A stretch of DNA of 64,000 nucleotides, taken from Stemphylium vesicarium (taxonomy: Eukaryota; Ascomycota; Dothideomycetes; Pleosporales; Pleosporaceae). The DNA lies in contig QXCR01000097.1 of assembly GCA_004380135.1 (NCBI GenBank), forward strand, positions 1-64,000, in the 5' to 3' direction. Made by a program: the position numbers and the translations under genes. This document shows positions 11,341 to 22,671 of this stretch, piece by piece (within the stretch, counting starts at the first letter, position 1; the number at the start of each line of letters is the position of its first letter). The notes below the pieces were generated by a model. The model did not search any database. It was not told where the DNA came from and was given only the letters and a program-made list of their open reading frames with translations.

Positions 11341-14088
11341 ATGGGCCCTCGCGACGGGCTCGTTGCTGGGCTGATGGCGGGCAACAAGGCGGCTATGTCG
11401 GGTAACGACCCGCGCGCGCACTTCCTCATGACGACTTCAACTGCTTCTTCGACGGATACAGCTTCTGCAAATCTCTCCGGCGGCCATGATTCGCGCATCT
11501 ACGCCAATTCGCACTACGCTCTCGCCGATGGCAAAGAGAGCAGTGAAGCGACTGACTTTGACAACTGGATCTACTATGCTGTCGTCGAAGGCGGTGAAGA
11601 CGATGACGACGAAGACGAAGACGATGATCGCGACAAAACTTCTGTTTTTACCAAGTTGCTTGGCCCTCAATTCCGCGGTGTAGAAGACTTGGTCACTCAT
11701 CCACATCCAGGCGACTCTTCGCTTGACCCATCAGATATCAACGCCCCGCCCTCTGACACTTCAGACTTCGACTACTCGGGCGAGTATGAAGACTACAAGT
11801 ACACTCGCGCTATCTTGCGGGAGATGAACGAAGAGTGCGCGGAGCTGGCTGCTACTTCACACCACCCTACCTACCTCCGCGCCGAGACGTCGGATGGTAG
11901 TAAGAAGATCATGGCAGACTACCACAACGCCTACTGGAAGCACCATACGGGCCAGCCAGCTCTCCAGGATGGCAGAGTCAGCGACAAACTCCAGAAAAAG
12001 TTCCGGGACGCCGCGTGTGACGAGTCTGGCCATCGCCGTCATATGCTTCTTGTCGAAGGAACGTTTCGCATAGTGGATGAAGAAGAACCCTACTTGAACG
12101 CCGGTTACTTCGAGTATCCCCAAAAGCCTTCGACTGTAGAGGCTGAAGACTACGACATATGTCCCGTGTCTGTCGAACCGGCTGACGTTGTTATTGGACT
12201 CCATCAGTCCGGTAATCAGCGCGCGATCCTTACTCAAAAGATGCACGTCCGTAAGGATCTACCAGAAGATCCCCACCTCTTCGCGACCTCTAGGAAGGGT
12301 ACCACAGCGGCTCGCGCTCTTCAAGAGTATCAAGCCGACGACGAACAGATCACTCGAGTCGATCCTTTCATGACTGTCGAGCTTCCGCATTTCGAGGACG
12401 GCTTGATGCTCAAAGACCTGCTTCCCGACCGGACCTTTCTTCTTCACGAAGACAATGGTCCACATGAAGGTGCAGTCCAGTTGGTACTATATCGTATCCA
12501 GAGTTTGGCCGGTCAAGAAGAGCTTTACGAATGGAACCGTTCCCACAGCCCTGGCGAGATCGAAGAGACGAATGAATACGCCTACGACGGCCTTGAGCAT
12601 GAAGACATTGTCGAGATCTGGAACAGGCTGTGCGAAGGCCGCCCGACAAAGTGGACCCGCGTAGAACTCCATGAGGAAGGCCTGCTCAATCCGGAAAATG
12701 AGTTCGGCGATAACCCTGAGTACTTGCATGCGAAGCTTCTCATGTGGCAGAAGAGGCACGGCATCTGCGGTCTTGAGGCTATCGTCCGCCGGTACGTTGA
12801 GCGCATGCGCGCCCTGTGTCGACCCTCCACACGCTTCTTGTCTGCACTCCACGAGACTGAATTGAACGTGAACTCTTCAGATTGGCCCGGGCGTCCAGGA
12901 GTAGTCGACGTCCCGAAGGACAGCAGGTATTTCGACAAGCTGCATGCTGAAGAAGTAGACTTCGAAGCGAGGGAGAGCCTCTGCGTAGAGTTGTGGCGGT
13001 ACGACATTGACGAAGTTCTTCCACATGACTTCTTCGACCCTGGTGAGGAGCGCGAGCAGGCATATCATGCCCTACTGGAATACCAGAATGACCGAGAACC
13101 GGGTACCGAAGAGCATGCTGGCATCGAAGATTGGGCCCGTCCAGTCTACATGTCCTGTTCTTCTCCTCTCGAAATGCCTGCATTTACGGGAATGCGTGGA
13201 GGTTCAGCATCATCTGACACAAGCTTCTCGGTGACAGTAGAAACTGCTGCCATTATTTCCAAAGCGCTAAGCAACCCGCCCCTGACAGAGATGGTGGCAG
13301 ACATGCCGAGTGCAAGCTCAGCTCAGGTCATTGCACCATCTCTACGTCTTCCTTCGCCTCAGCACCTTGGCGAGGATGAGACCACAGAAGCAGAGCAAAT
13401 TGCAGCCTCTTCTCCTGCAATGCAGACGAAAACATCATCTCAGACCAGCACTATCCCCGTTATCTTCGATCTAAGCCCAACCAGTTCACACATGAGTGGC
13501 AGCCTCATAAAGTACATCAGGGAGACTCGAGAGGACAAAGTGATTGATCCAGCCGACCCGATCTTTGCGAACAGCAAGGCTATTCCGGGCCCGTCAATTT
13601 GCGTCCCGACGTGGGCGAAGGTCGACGGCGTACTAGCTGCGCACAAGACCACTGTACGTTCGACGGCCGGTGGCCTCATGGAGTATATTAGGGCAAGCCG
13701 AGAAGACGGCATGACCGATCAGACTGAGTCGATTTGTGCAAGCCACAATGCAGGTGGCGGTGTGCCCTCTCAGAAGATGCTAGCATCGTTCCTGCAAAGA
13801 ATGGCTAGCAACGCTCTTTCCCAGACGGGTATCAAGGCCCCTCCCGGTATTGGAGCTGCTGACACCGAGGCTGAGAATGCGACTTGCATTCAAGAACTGG
13901 GTACTTGCCCCGATGCGGAGCACGATGCTGGTCTGTGTGAGTGTGGTCGTGCACCAGTGGGTCTTTCAAGCTCACCGTCGGCCCGCGCCCGACCCTACAA
14001 TCCTTCTGGAGGATGGCCATCCGCTCCTTTCTCACGTCAGACCTTCCGGAGTACCGAGCCTTCTCCATATTGTTTGCTTGAGAGCTAG
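11341..14088 (+). CDS. Unrecognised large acidic protein with internal repeats
   Basis: A single open frame of 915 codons starting at ATG 11341 (GACATGG context). I do not recognise the family. There is an Asp/Glu run at residues about 84-97. Between about 150 and 590 several stretches look alike: each has a helix with Glu-Leu, a short loop containing Leu-Pro-(Asp/Glu) or Asn-Pro, then a helix ending in Trp/Tyr-x-x-x-x-x-Gly. I place copies near 152-204, 291-335, 345-392, 420-474 and 529-588. Motifs EYPQKP (258-263) and DWPGRP (514-519) precede two of them, matching EWPGRP in the upstream gene. The C-terminal third is Ser/Thr/Pro-rich and disordered, with a second duplication: (I/M)-x-YIR-x-(T/S)-RED at about 723 and 780. 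No signal peptide or membrane segment is seen. Undetected introns are possible. Confidence 0.6.
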   Translation: MGPRDGLVAGLMAGNKAAMSGNDPRAHFLMTTSTASSTDTASANLSGGHDSRIYANSHYALADGKESSEATDFDNWIYYAVVEGGEDDDDEDEDDDRDKTSVFTKLLGPQFRGVEDLVTHPHPGDSSLDPSDINAPPSDTSDFDYSGEYEDYKYTRAILREMNEECAELAATSHHPTYLRAETSDGSKKIMADYHNAYWKHHTGQPALQDGRVSDKLQKKFRDAACDESGHRRHMLLVEGTFRIVDEEEPYLNAGYFEYPQKPSTVEAEDYDICPVSVEPADVVIGLHQSGNQRAILTQKMHVRKDLPEDPHLFATSRKGTTAARALQEYQADDEQITRVDPFMTVELPHFEDGLMLKDLLPDRTFLLHEDNGPHEGAVQLVLYRIQSLAGQEELYEWNRSHSPGEIEETNEYAYDGLEHEDIVEIWNRLCEGRPTKWTRVELHEEGLLNPENEFGDNPEYLHAKLLMWQKRHGICGLEAIVRRYVERMRALCRPSTRFLSALHETELNVNSSDWPGRPGVVDVPKDSRYFDKLHAEEVDFEARESLCVELWRYDIDEVLPHDFFDPGEEREQAYHALLEYQNDREPGTEEHAGIEDWARPVYMSCSSPLEMPAFTGMRGGSASSDTSFSVTVETAAIISKALSNPPLTEMVADMPSASSAQVIAPSLRLPSPQHLGEDETTEAEQIAASSPAMQTKTSSQTSTIPVIFDLSPTSSHMSGSLIKYIRETREDKVIDPADPIFANSKAIPGPSICVPTWAKVDGVLAAHKTTVRSTAGGLMEYIRASREDGMTDQTESICASHNAGGGVPSQKMLASFLQRMASNALSQTGIKAPPGIGAADTEAENATCIQELGTCPDAEHDAGLCECGRAPVGLSSSPSARARPYNPSGGWPSAPFSRQTFRSTEPSPYCLLES

Positions 14089-15732
14089 CCGCGAATCGGT
14101 CGATGAATATCTCTGCGGCAAGCAAATGAATGAGTTTGATTTGCCCTTCGGTCCTGAACAAATTACCCGCGATCTTATGGCTATACTTCGGCCGACAAGT
14201 TATCCCGAGAATCGATCGATGGGACGGTTGCATTCGACCGTTGGTGGAATCGGGTCCCTGTGCCGTGACCGAAATGAGCGTGAAGAGCGCCTACTAGGTG
14301 TGATTCAGCGGAACGCCGGTATCGTGCCAATCTGAATTGCTCGCTTTCCAGGGCATATATTTAGAAGTTCGGGATTACAGAAACAAGTTTTCGCAAAGAC
14401 GGCTGGGATTGCTGAGTCTATCAAGAGATGGACTTGTTACTGCGGGTGCAGCAATGGTGCCAGATGCCCCTTGATGCAGGTTCTGTACGGCTGCCATATC
14501 CGCAGCACCTTCCATTTTCAACGGTTAGTGGTACCTAAGGTTAGGGCATCCTCCCTAGGCTGTACTGCAGGTTGTCGAGGTTTTGCAGTTCCGTTCTCGC
14601 GATCCGGGATACGAATGTGTACCGTTTCGCTCGACGCGTCTAGACGGCCGGCGTTCTCATGCCGCAGTTTTGGGTGGTAGTTTGGTTGAGGGATTTACGG
14701 CGTGTGTGATTGGTCTCGTTCGGTTGACGACGCGCCGAAGTGGAATAGAGATGGAGATGAATGAGGTTTAGAAGGAGACTAGCGCCATCACTAGCCACAA
14801 CGAGCCACAATGACGTGGTCAGAAACAAGCTATTGTGCCGCCTCAGCCACGGAATCAAGCTTCTCCGCAAAGCTTGACATAACATTGCCGCTCCAGTCCG
14901 TCTCCACTACTACATGGGTATAGTTCTCGTTCAATGTTTATTTTTCTCCATATCCCTCAGCTCCAGTGCCGTTTGTTATTCAGCGATAAGTCACGTTTGT
15001 TTTGTCCACAACATGGAAATGGGGTAAATCTTATCGCATTGCTATGTAATACCTCTCGTAGCCACAAAGGCTATGGCAATGTCTACATACTTCACCATCC
15101 GCTCAGTATGCGCTTCGGTCCGTCTCGTGTCCACTTCGCGCAATGGCATGGGCGCAGAAGTGGTTGATCTAATCCTAGTCAAGCTGACGTGGCCAGTGTA
15201 GAGCGTCCGGTGTGGATTCTGTACCACTGATATCAAGAGTCTAGCATTCATCCACGCCTGACTGAGCTGGTCCAGAAACATATGGCGAAAGGTTTTGACA
15301 ACAGCCGTGATGTCTACCATCGTGGTAGCTCTTTCAGTTCATCATGACGCAAATTCGAAGAATTCGGATCATTTGGGCATCATTGCAAGCATCATGAGCT
15401 CACGTCGACATCCGATCAAATCAAACCCCGGTCTGCATGATCGTGGGCAGCCTCATGTTCAGCAGCCACCTCTAGTTGACTAGCGCCGCCGGTAGTTCGC
15501 GGACATACCCTTCATCAGCCACAACCCGGCTATAGTCCATTCACTATTTCCGGACATGGCAAGCTTGCCCGAATATCGCGCACATCCGCTCTCGAAACGG
15601 TATGATGGCTAAGACTATTGCCCTGCATGCTATGTAAGCTTAGTAGTCATGATGTCGAGTCGACGTTGCCTATCTCGGTGGAGTTGGCCAGAGAGGCTAC
15701 GAGGTAGTATGGCTCTAGATCATTTGGCTGCG
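14089..15732. other. 1.6-kb intergenic, no supported gene
   Basis: Short ORFs only, none with a recognisable domain. It separates the second orphan gene from the oxalate decarboxylase gene and probably includes regulatory sequence for the latter. I saw no repeats of note. Confidence 0.4.
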
Positions 15733-15738
15733 TATAAG
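15733..15738 (+). promoter_or_regulatory. TATA-like box of the oxalate decarboxylase gene
   Basis: TATAAG lies 81 bp before the start codon at 15814. A C/T-rich leader with TCTTCAG words follows. Position and sequence suit a fungal TATA element; transcription start was not determined. Confidence 0.45.
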
Positions 15739-15813
15739 AAGACAAGGACTTCCCATCAATAGCTCTGCAGCCTCATCTTCAGTTGGCATTACTCCGATCC
15801 TCTGGCATTCAAG

Positions 15814-17431
15814 ATGCGATACTCCTCAGCAGCATTCTTTTGCTCACTGGCAGGCTCAGCCTTCGGGCTACCTGCACCTCAGGCCTCGGGCGAGTCTAGC
15901 TCTCAGGTTCCAGGTCCCGTAGATCCCGCTCAGGTACTCAATATGCCACTCCCTTCGGATTCTTCCGGCAAATTGCGTGGTTCTGAGAACTACCTGGGCT
16001 ACAATCCTTCGAACCCAGTCGATACAAAGTCTACAGTCATCCCACCGGAGGATTTCGAGCTCGCACCAGGCCAGTCTGAGGATGCTGAAGTAGGACTGTA
16101 CATTGATCTCAGCAAAGTCAAGAACCCGCAGCCAATCCGTGGGGGCACTACAGGTCCCACAGAGCCCGGCCCACGGTAAGTCTCACAAGCCTAAGCCATC
16201 TCTTCTTGGATTATGAACACTAACTTATTACGAAAAGAACACAAGCCTATGATCGTCTGAACAGCGATCTGTATGCTCCTCCGGGCACTGACAAAGGCGA
16301 AGTCAGTAACGCAAAGTGGCCATTCGGTCTGAGCCACAACCGCCATGGTCTCGCAGGAGCCGGTTGGGCGCGATCGCAAAACACCGATCAGCTACCAATT
16401 TCTGTTGCGATGGCTGGTACGAACATGCGACTCAGCCCCCACGCTTACCGCGAGTTACATTGGCACAAGCAAGGAGAATGGGCTTTGATGTAGGTCAACT
16501 ATTTGTGATCATACTGAGCCAAGCTAACGTGACCACCAGGCTCAACGGCAGCTCTCGCATTGCTTCCATGAACGAGGCTGGACAAAGCTTTGTTGACGAT
16601 GTCCAAGAGGGCGATGTTTGGTTTTTTCCCCCTGGAATTCCTCACTCGATCCAGGCATTTGAGGACGGTTGCGAGTTCCTTTTGATCTTTAACGATGGTT
16701 CCTTCAGCGAAGAAAACACCTTCCTGCTCTCCGAACTCATGATGCGCAACCCGGAATCTGTCGTGGCTAAGAACTTCAAGACTTCAGTCAAGTCGCTGGA
16801 GAAGCTACCCAAAGAGCAGCTGTGGATCTTCCCCGGCACCCCAGCTCCCAAAGACATCAACAAACAGAATGTTACGGGACCGGCAGGCGTCATCCCAAAA
16901 GAAGGCGCGTACACTTACCACTGGAGTCAGCAAGAGCCTCTCAAGGTACCAGGTGGAACCATCAAGATCCTCGACCCCGCCACCTTCCCCATTGCAAGCA
17001 CATTTTCCGCCGCTCTCATCACTGTTGAACCCGGTGCGATGCGTGAGCTGCACTGGCACACCACTTCGGACGAGTGGTCCTACTTCCTACATGGCTCGGC
17101 CCGCCTCACCGTGTACGAAGCGCCAGGCGCATCTCGCACCTTTGACTTCGCGGCCGGCGATGTCGGTTACGTGCCTGTTCCGAACGCGCATTACCTGGAA
17201 AACGTTGGTAACGAGACCCTGGTATACCTTGAAGTTTTGCAGTCTTCTCAGTACAGCGATATCAGCGTCAACCAGTGGCTGGGCATCACACCAAAGCAAA
17301 TTGTTAAGGACCACTTGAACGTCGACGACAAGTTTTTCGACGGACTTTCAAAGGAGAAGGAGTTTGTGATTCAGGGTAACACTGACCTCACTACTGAGGA
17401 CTTCACTCCTGGAGCACATGGCGGTGCGTAG
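15814..17431 (+). CDS. Secreted bicupin oxalate decarboxylase
   Basis: Three exons: 15814-16175, 16238-16489 and 16540-17431, 501 aa. Residues 1 to about 18 form a signal peptide (MRYSS...GSAFG), so the enzyme is exported. Two cupin domains follow. The first has His195-Trp-His197, Glu201 and His240. The second has His376-Trp-His378, Glu383 and His422. Both therefore keep the full Mn-binding His/His/Glu/His set. The lid over the first site reads Ser-Glu-Glu-Asn-Thr (261-265), close to the SENST lid that carries the catalytic Glu in Bacillus OxdC, so decarboxylation of oxalate to formate and CO2 is more likely than oxidase activity. The link between N-terminal arm and first cupin is spread over exons 1 and 2. 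Fungi use such enzymes to limit oxalate and raise pH. It stands alone on the plus strand with no related neighbours. Confidence 0.93.
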
Positions 17432-18073
17432 ATTTCGCTGGGAGATGAAGAGCTGTTTGTGTGGCGACAAGAATCGCCTGGTACTGTAATCATGTCCAAG
17501 TAGAATAGATCGTATCGCGATCAATTAAATGCAACATGAGCCAAGCGACCGAGAAGAACTCAGTGTAACTGTTGATGCACTGGTGCAGTCTGACGCCTCA
17601 AGCTCGGAGCTGTTTCATCACAAAGCGTGAGGCAAATACTTACCCCGGCCCGGGAGAAGAGCAATTGATCATGTTACACAATGTACCTCATCCATTGCAA
17701 AGAGGCTAATTCTGTAAAAGACGTCGGTGAACATTCATCCGGTCGTGTCTTCGTCTTCGTCGCAACACATGCTCGCCTCGCGCCTCGCGCCCCGCGCTCC
17801 CCGGTTCACCACAAATGCAGGCGAGGATGCAACCTGCTGTTGAATCCGCGTGCACCGAAGGCTTAGAATGCCCAACGATCATCTGACGACGCATCTAGGC
17901 GACTACAAGATTGTTGAGCTGAAACGTGCCATGTGTTTCAGTCGATGCTTGGTGCAGGCGAGGTGCTGGCGAATGTTGGTGGGGCAAGCTCCAGCAGCTG
18001 CTTGCCCCTCACTCTCGCCGCAATCCACCTCTCTTACCTGAAAGAACGCAACCGCTGCTATCTAAGGTAATTT
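17432..18073. other. Intergenic, no supported gene
   Basis: Terminator region of the oxalate decarboxylase gene and upstream region of the epimerase gene. A short run of GCCTCGCGCC-type words occurs near 17776-17800. No ORF with features. Confidence 0.4.
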
Positions 18074-18079
18074 TATAAA
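18074..18079 (+). promoter_or_regulatory. TATA-like box of the epimerase gene
   Basis: TATAAA about 155 bp before the start codon at 18233, followed by a C/T-rich tract. Plausible core promoter, judged by position only. Confidence 0.4.
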
Positions 18080-18232
18080 GCGTCTCTCCCCTGGGTTTCC
18101 ATTCTCGATCTAACCTGCTGCTGCAGACTTGAGCAAACGATTGATCGCCGCGAATAAGCCGACTCAAGTTTCTAAGTATCCCACTACTACCCCAAGCTAC
18201 GTCAACATCAACAACAACACCAAAACGTTACA

Positions 18233-19252
18233 ATGGTCGACCGCGCCAACCGCCCTTCTGCTCTCAACGCGCCCACAGCTACTGGACCCGGCCCGCAAGT
18301 TGACATTGTCGGAGAAGGCGGTAGCCAGAAGGTCGTCGCAAGACTCCCCTCGGGCGAGAGCATAGAGGTGCTTCTGTTTGGCGCTACAGTCACCAGCTGG
18401 AAGAGCAATGGCGGCCAGACTGAGAACCTGTGGTTGAGCGATGCCGCCGACCTAACAGGCAAGAAACCAGTGAGGGGTGGTATTCCCGTCGTTTTCCCGG
18501 TATGATGCCCAGCGCAAACTCGCCTTCGCAAAGAGCCATCTCTAACATGTCGTCAGGTGTTCGGTCCTCCCCCCAAGGAAGGCCATGCAACTTCATCGCT
18601 TCCTCAACACGGTTTCGCTCGCGGATCACGATGGGAGTTCATGGGCAAGTCTACCGCCGAAGACGCCCTCGACTCCAACTCGGTCAAGCTTGATTTCGGT
18701 CTCGACCGCCAATCGCTCAGCGAGGAGTCGCGCAAGGCATGGCCGCTAGACTTTGGTCTCGTATACAGCGTCACATTGAGCAACGACAGCCTACAGGCAG
18801 TACTCACTGTCCGCAACGAGGGCGAGGAGAGCTTCGAGTTCCAGTTCCTACTCCACACCTACTTCAAGATCCAGGACATCTCCAAGATCGCCATTACTGG
18901 TCTCTCCGGCACCGAGTACATTGACAAGGTCCTTAACGCCTCCACCCACACCCAGAGCGACAACCAGCTTAAGATCACCGGTGAGGTCGATCGCGTCTAC
19001 AAGGACATCAAGCAGGACACCACATCCATCACTGAGGATGGCAAGCCGCGCTTCGACGTCATCCGCGACAACGTCAAGGACACTGTCACCTGGAACCCGT
19101 GGATCGAGAAGGCCAAGGCCATGGGCGACTTTTCTCCCGACGACGGCTACAAGAACATGGTCTGTGTGGAGATCGGCGCTGTCGATGGATGGCAGAAGCT
19201 GGAGAAGGGCGAGGTCTGGGAGGGTGGCATGTTGGTCAAGAGCCATCTGTGA
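18233..19252 (+). CDS. Glucose-6-phosphate 1-epimerase-like protein (aldose 1-epimerase family)
   Basis: Two exons, 18233-18499 and 18557-19252, 320 aa. The intron splits the conserved VVFP-VFGPPP segment and has a clean GTATGA donor and CAG acceptor. The protein matches the YMR099C/galactose-mutarotase-like family that interconverts the alpha and beta anomers of glucose 6-phosphate in the cytosol. Conserved parts are LLFGATVTSWK near residue 49, the GGIPVVFP loop around 82, an HGFARG motif after the splice site, a His in LLHTYFKI (about residue 190) as likely acid, and a Glu in VCVEIGAVDG near the C-terminus as likely base. Length is normal for the family. There is no signal peptide. Confidence 0.9.
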
Positions 19253-19836
19253 AGGCTGTCTCGAGCTCTAGGATGAAGCATGACTGCAAAATCACGGACG
19301 GACTTCCGGCTACCTCTACTGATAGTTTAAGAGAATGCTGAAGAAGAATCAATTTCCTGCAAAGACCCAATCATGTGATGCTGGCGACATGTGCGAATAA
19401 TTGCAAGGCAGCGGTCCCACGCTCAGATCCCGAAGCCCGCTGGGAGGCCCTTGCCGTTCCACACTTCCCCACCAAAACTTGGAAGCTGTCCAAACAACAC
19501 AACATGACATGACAACAGTCAGCGCTATTTGTGTAAACCGGTCATGTTAGTTCTAGAACACAATCGCGAAGCAGTTCGCAACCCTCAACGCTACTGTCTG
19601 TGGCCCATCGACTGAAGCTCTCGAATCCAGCGCCTCTCCGCAGCTTCCCCGCATAGCAATAGGTGGTACGACGGCATATATTACGACTTCCGAGTGCAGA
19701 CAGTTACGTCAATCGTGTTGTTTGCAGCGGCATCAGTGACTTTTCTGTTCTGGCGTCAAGAATACTGCGCGCTGTCGGTTACCGGCTGGAGAGAGCCCAT
19801 ACCACTTTCTAGAAGGACTGCGAGGTAAAACAAAGC
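19253..19836. other. Intergenic, no supported gene
   Basis: No gene-like feature. It contains the 3' region of the epimerase gene and the promoter of the kinase gene. No TATA box could be recognised near 19700-19836. Confidence 0.4.
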
Positions 19837-22004
19837 ATGTCGCTCATACCCTACGCTCCAGCTGAGTCGCGCGAAATTGTCCTGTGGGTATCCTCTCTAC
19901 TACGCGACACCGTCTCTACTACGCGACACCGTCTCTACTACGGAAAGCTAACAGCGACCGCAGGCGCCACGGTTCTGCTGTCGTCGTGTACGACCAACGT
20001 TCCAAACAACTCTCCCTGCGTGGCGCCTCACCCACGACTGAGATCGGCTCCACGTCATGTCCCTACTGCCATCGCCCCTACCGCGAGCCATCCCACCATG
20101 ATGGTGACGACAACGACGAGCACGAGCATAACGTTCCAGGTATACCCACCGACAATGGCTTCGTCAATCCCGCATACTTCCAGATGCTGCGCAGGAGCCA
20201 GCCTGGATCTACAGAAGGATCGCGACCATCGTCCCCGCATAAACAACTAGCACCTGCACCCATGCGCATGAATGCTTTCCATGCGCCGGAAGGATCGGAG
20301 TTTGTGGGAAGTACACCGGCTCAGCCCGCGAGGAGCCAAGGCATATCAGCGAGGGCCTTCAGTCCCAACTACTTCAAAGACTTCTTCGTGGAAGAGCGCG
20401 AACTGGGCCGAGGGGGCAAGGGCGTCGTCTTGTTGGTGCAGCATATCCTGGACGGTGTGCAACTCGGTAAGTTCGCATGCAAGCGCGTGCCAGTAGGCGA
20501 CGATCACGAATGGCTGGAGAAGGTCTTGATTGAAGTTCAACTACTTCAGACGCTATCGCATCAGAACCTAGTGTCTTACCGTCATGTTTGGTTGGAGGAC
20601 TTTCAGATTTCCAGCTTTGGACCGAGCGTGCCATGCGCTTTCATACTGCAGCAGTATTGTAATGGCGGAGACCTACACAGCTACATCCTCGACTCGGCGA
20701 AGACGTCTGTCACTAAGGAGCAAATGAAGGAGCGACTCAGAAGAAGATCTAAAGGCCAGCTGGAAGACCCTGAAAATGTGCCTGGCCCGCGGAAGATGCC
20801 CTTTGAGGAAATCATATCCTTCTTCAAGGACATCACTTCCGGACTGAGCCATCTCCATGCGAACGGTTATATTCACAGAGACCTGAAGCCCAGCAATTGC
20901 TTGCTACATAATACCGGACATAAAGTCCGAGTCCTGGTCAGCGATTTTGGCGAAGTGCAATCGGCGAGCACGGCCAGGAACTCCACAGGTGCCACTGGAA
21001 CCATTTCATACTGTGCACCTGAAGTCTTGCGGCAAGAACGACCGGGAGGCGCATTCGGCAATTTCACCACCAAATCAGACATCTTCTCGCTCGGCATGAT
21101 CGTCTACTTTATGTGTTTTGCACGACTGCCGTATCGAAACGCCGATGGTATCGACGAGGACAGCGAAGATCTTGACCAACTGAGGGCTGAGATCTCGACG
21201 TGGGCTGGTATAGACGACGAACAGCGCGTACGGTCTGATCTTCCCGAGAAGCTGTACAGATCGCTCAAACGGCTACTTGCTCTCGACCCTGATGAACGTC
21301 CTGGTGCGGATGAAATTCTACACGTGCTCAAATCGCCCCTGGTATTTGACGATTACAATGCCTACGCCGGTCCATCCGGGCTCGACGAGTTCAGCCCTCG
21401 CATATCTCGCGCCGATACCCCCAGCCCGTCACCATCACAAAGCAACAAAAAGCGCACGTCGGCCAACTATGCACGTCCTGGGCGATCCAAGCTCAGTGCA
21501 ACGGTCATGGATCGCTCACCCAGTCCAGAACTGCCGCAACCGATGAGAAGACAATCATCATCTGACGATGGCGCTGTTATTCTAAGAAGGAAGCCGGATC
21601 TCCCGCCTCCGTCATCTTCTGGAGGCAGAACTCCCTCACCACAACGACTCATGCTGCCCCCTCCACCCCCTCTAAACGCAGTATCAAGACTGTACAGGCT
21701 GGCGAGGAACCCCGCTGCGGCCAGCCTCACCAAAGTCGCGTTGTTCTGTGCCAAGGCGTTCAGCGTGCTCTCTCCCTGTCAGCCTTTTGCTGCAGATGCT
21801 CGCGTTTTATACCCATTACTTTGTGTAGCATCGGTCGATTTCTTGCACGTCAGTTTTGGAGGCAGGTTCATGGGAAAGGAGTTTAGTACGGGTGGACTGG
21901 GAAGTTCGTTGGTGCTTTTACTTGTTCACATGATTGTTCTGGGGATGACGTTGAGGTCGGATCGATTGTGTGTCAGAGGGGCTATGGTGTGGGATGGTGT
22001 ATGA
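19837..22004 (+). CDS. Iks1-like serine/threonine protein kinase
   Basis: Two exons, 19837-19883 and 19964-22004, 695 aa. The start is the ATG at 19837, because splicing at 19884-19963 gives the N-terminus MSLIPYAPAESREIVLRHG. A Cys-Pro-Tyr-Cys pair follows near residue 45. The kinase domain spans about 150-480: glycine loop GRGGKG, lysine in FACKRV, a family-typical insert before the catalytic loop, HRDLKPSN at about 320, DFGEV at about 342 (Glu after DFG as in this family) and an APEV activation end. A Ser/Pro-rich region follows. Two hydrophobic segments close the protein (about 625-645 and 665-685), so it is probably membrane-anchored, as yeast Iks1 homologues are predicted to be. Its target is unknown. 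Confidence 0.87.
19894..19942 (+). repeat. Tandem duplication inside the kinase gene intron
   Basis: The 19-bp unit TCTCTACTACGCGACACCG occurs twice without mismatch (19894-19912, 19913-19931), followed by a partial third copy TCTCTACTACG (19932-19942). All of it lies within the 80-nt first intron (19884-19963), between donor and acceptor, so it does not affect the protein. Confidence 0.9.
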
Positions 22005-22671
22005 TAGAGTGCAGCAAGGTAAACACGTTTCTTTACGGTGGTGGGCGATTCATTTGACCTTTTGAGATACCTCTATAGTACTGTTTTATCGCGTGGGGTT
22101 TGGCAGAGAGACGGATGAGTAGCCTCTTCACACTCAAAAATATGTTCATGTCATAATTCCTCTTTATACTGTGGAAGATGCATGTAATTTGTTTGCCGTC
22201 TTCTGACGTGATGTTGAAAGTAATCCCTTTAAGTAAGGATAGGAGAGACGAGCTAGAAAAGAACTGGGCGTTTACTGCTGTTACAGTGACTTTTACTTTA
22301 TTGTCTACTATTCTTTTTATCCCAACATGTCCCTACTTACCTCCGTCATGACACGGCCCTGGTCGCGACTCGCGAACTCCCAAGCTTTTGGAGGGGGGCT
22401 GGATGTCGAATTATTGTGATTGGTGGGTGGGGCCAGGATGCGTTAGCGTTGTTTTGGTAAACACGCCCTCCCGCTTCACTTCAACATTGCATTGCACCTT
22501 CCACAACAACGCGCTCCCAAGTCGTCTTATTATACTTGGGTTGCAATCTTTCTGGATGCTATAGTGTAGCTCTAATAGTCTTTACACTTCGTCTCTCCTT
22601 TCCCCTATACACGTGTTTACGACGCGACCAGATCACAAACAAAGCTGTCGCAGCAGCATCACAATTTCGAG
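22005..22671. other. Intergenic, no supported gene
   Basis: Between the kinase gene and the Cep57-domain gene, both on +. T-rich 3' region first, then a C-rich leader with CAACA words before 22672. Nothing else seen. Confidence 0.4.

Noticed and set aside
18848..19246. 132-codon minus-strand ORF in the epimerase gene
   Set aside because: Antisense of a well-supported coding exon.
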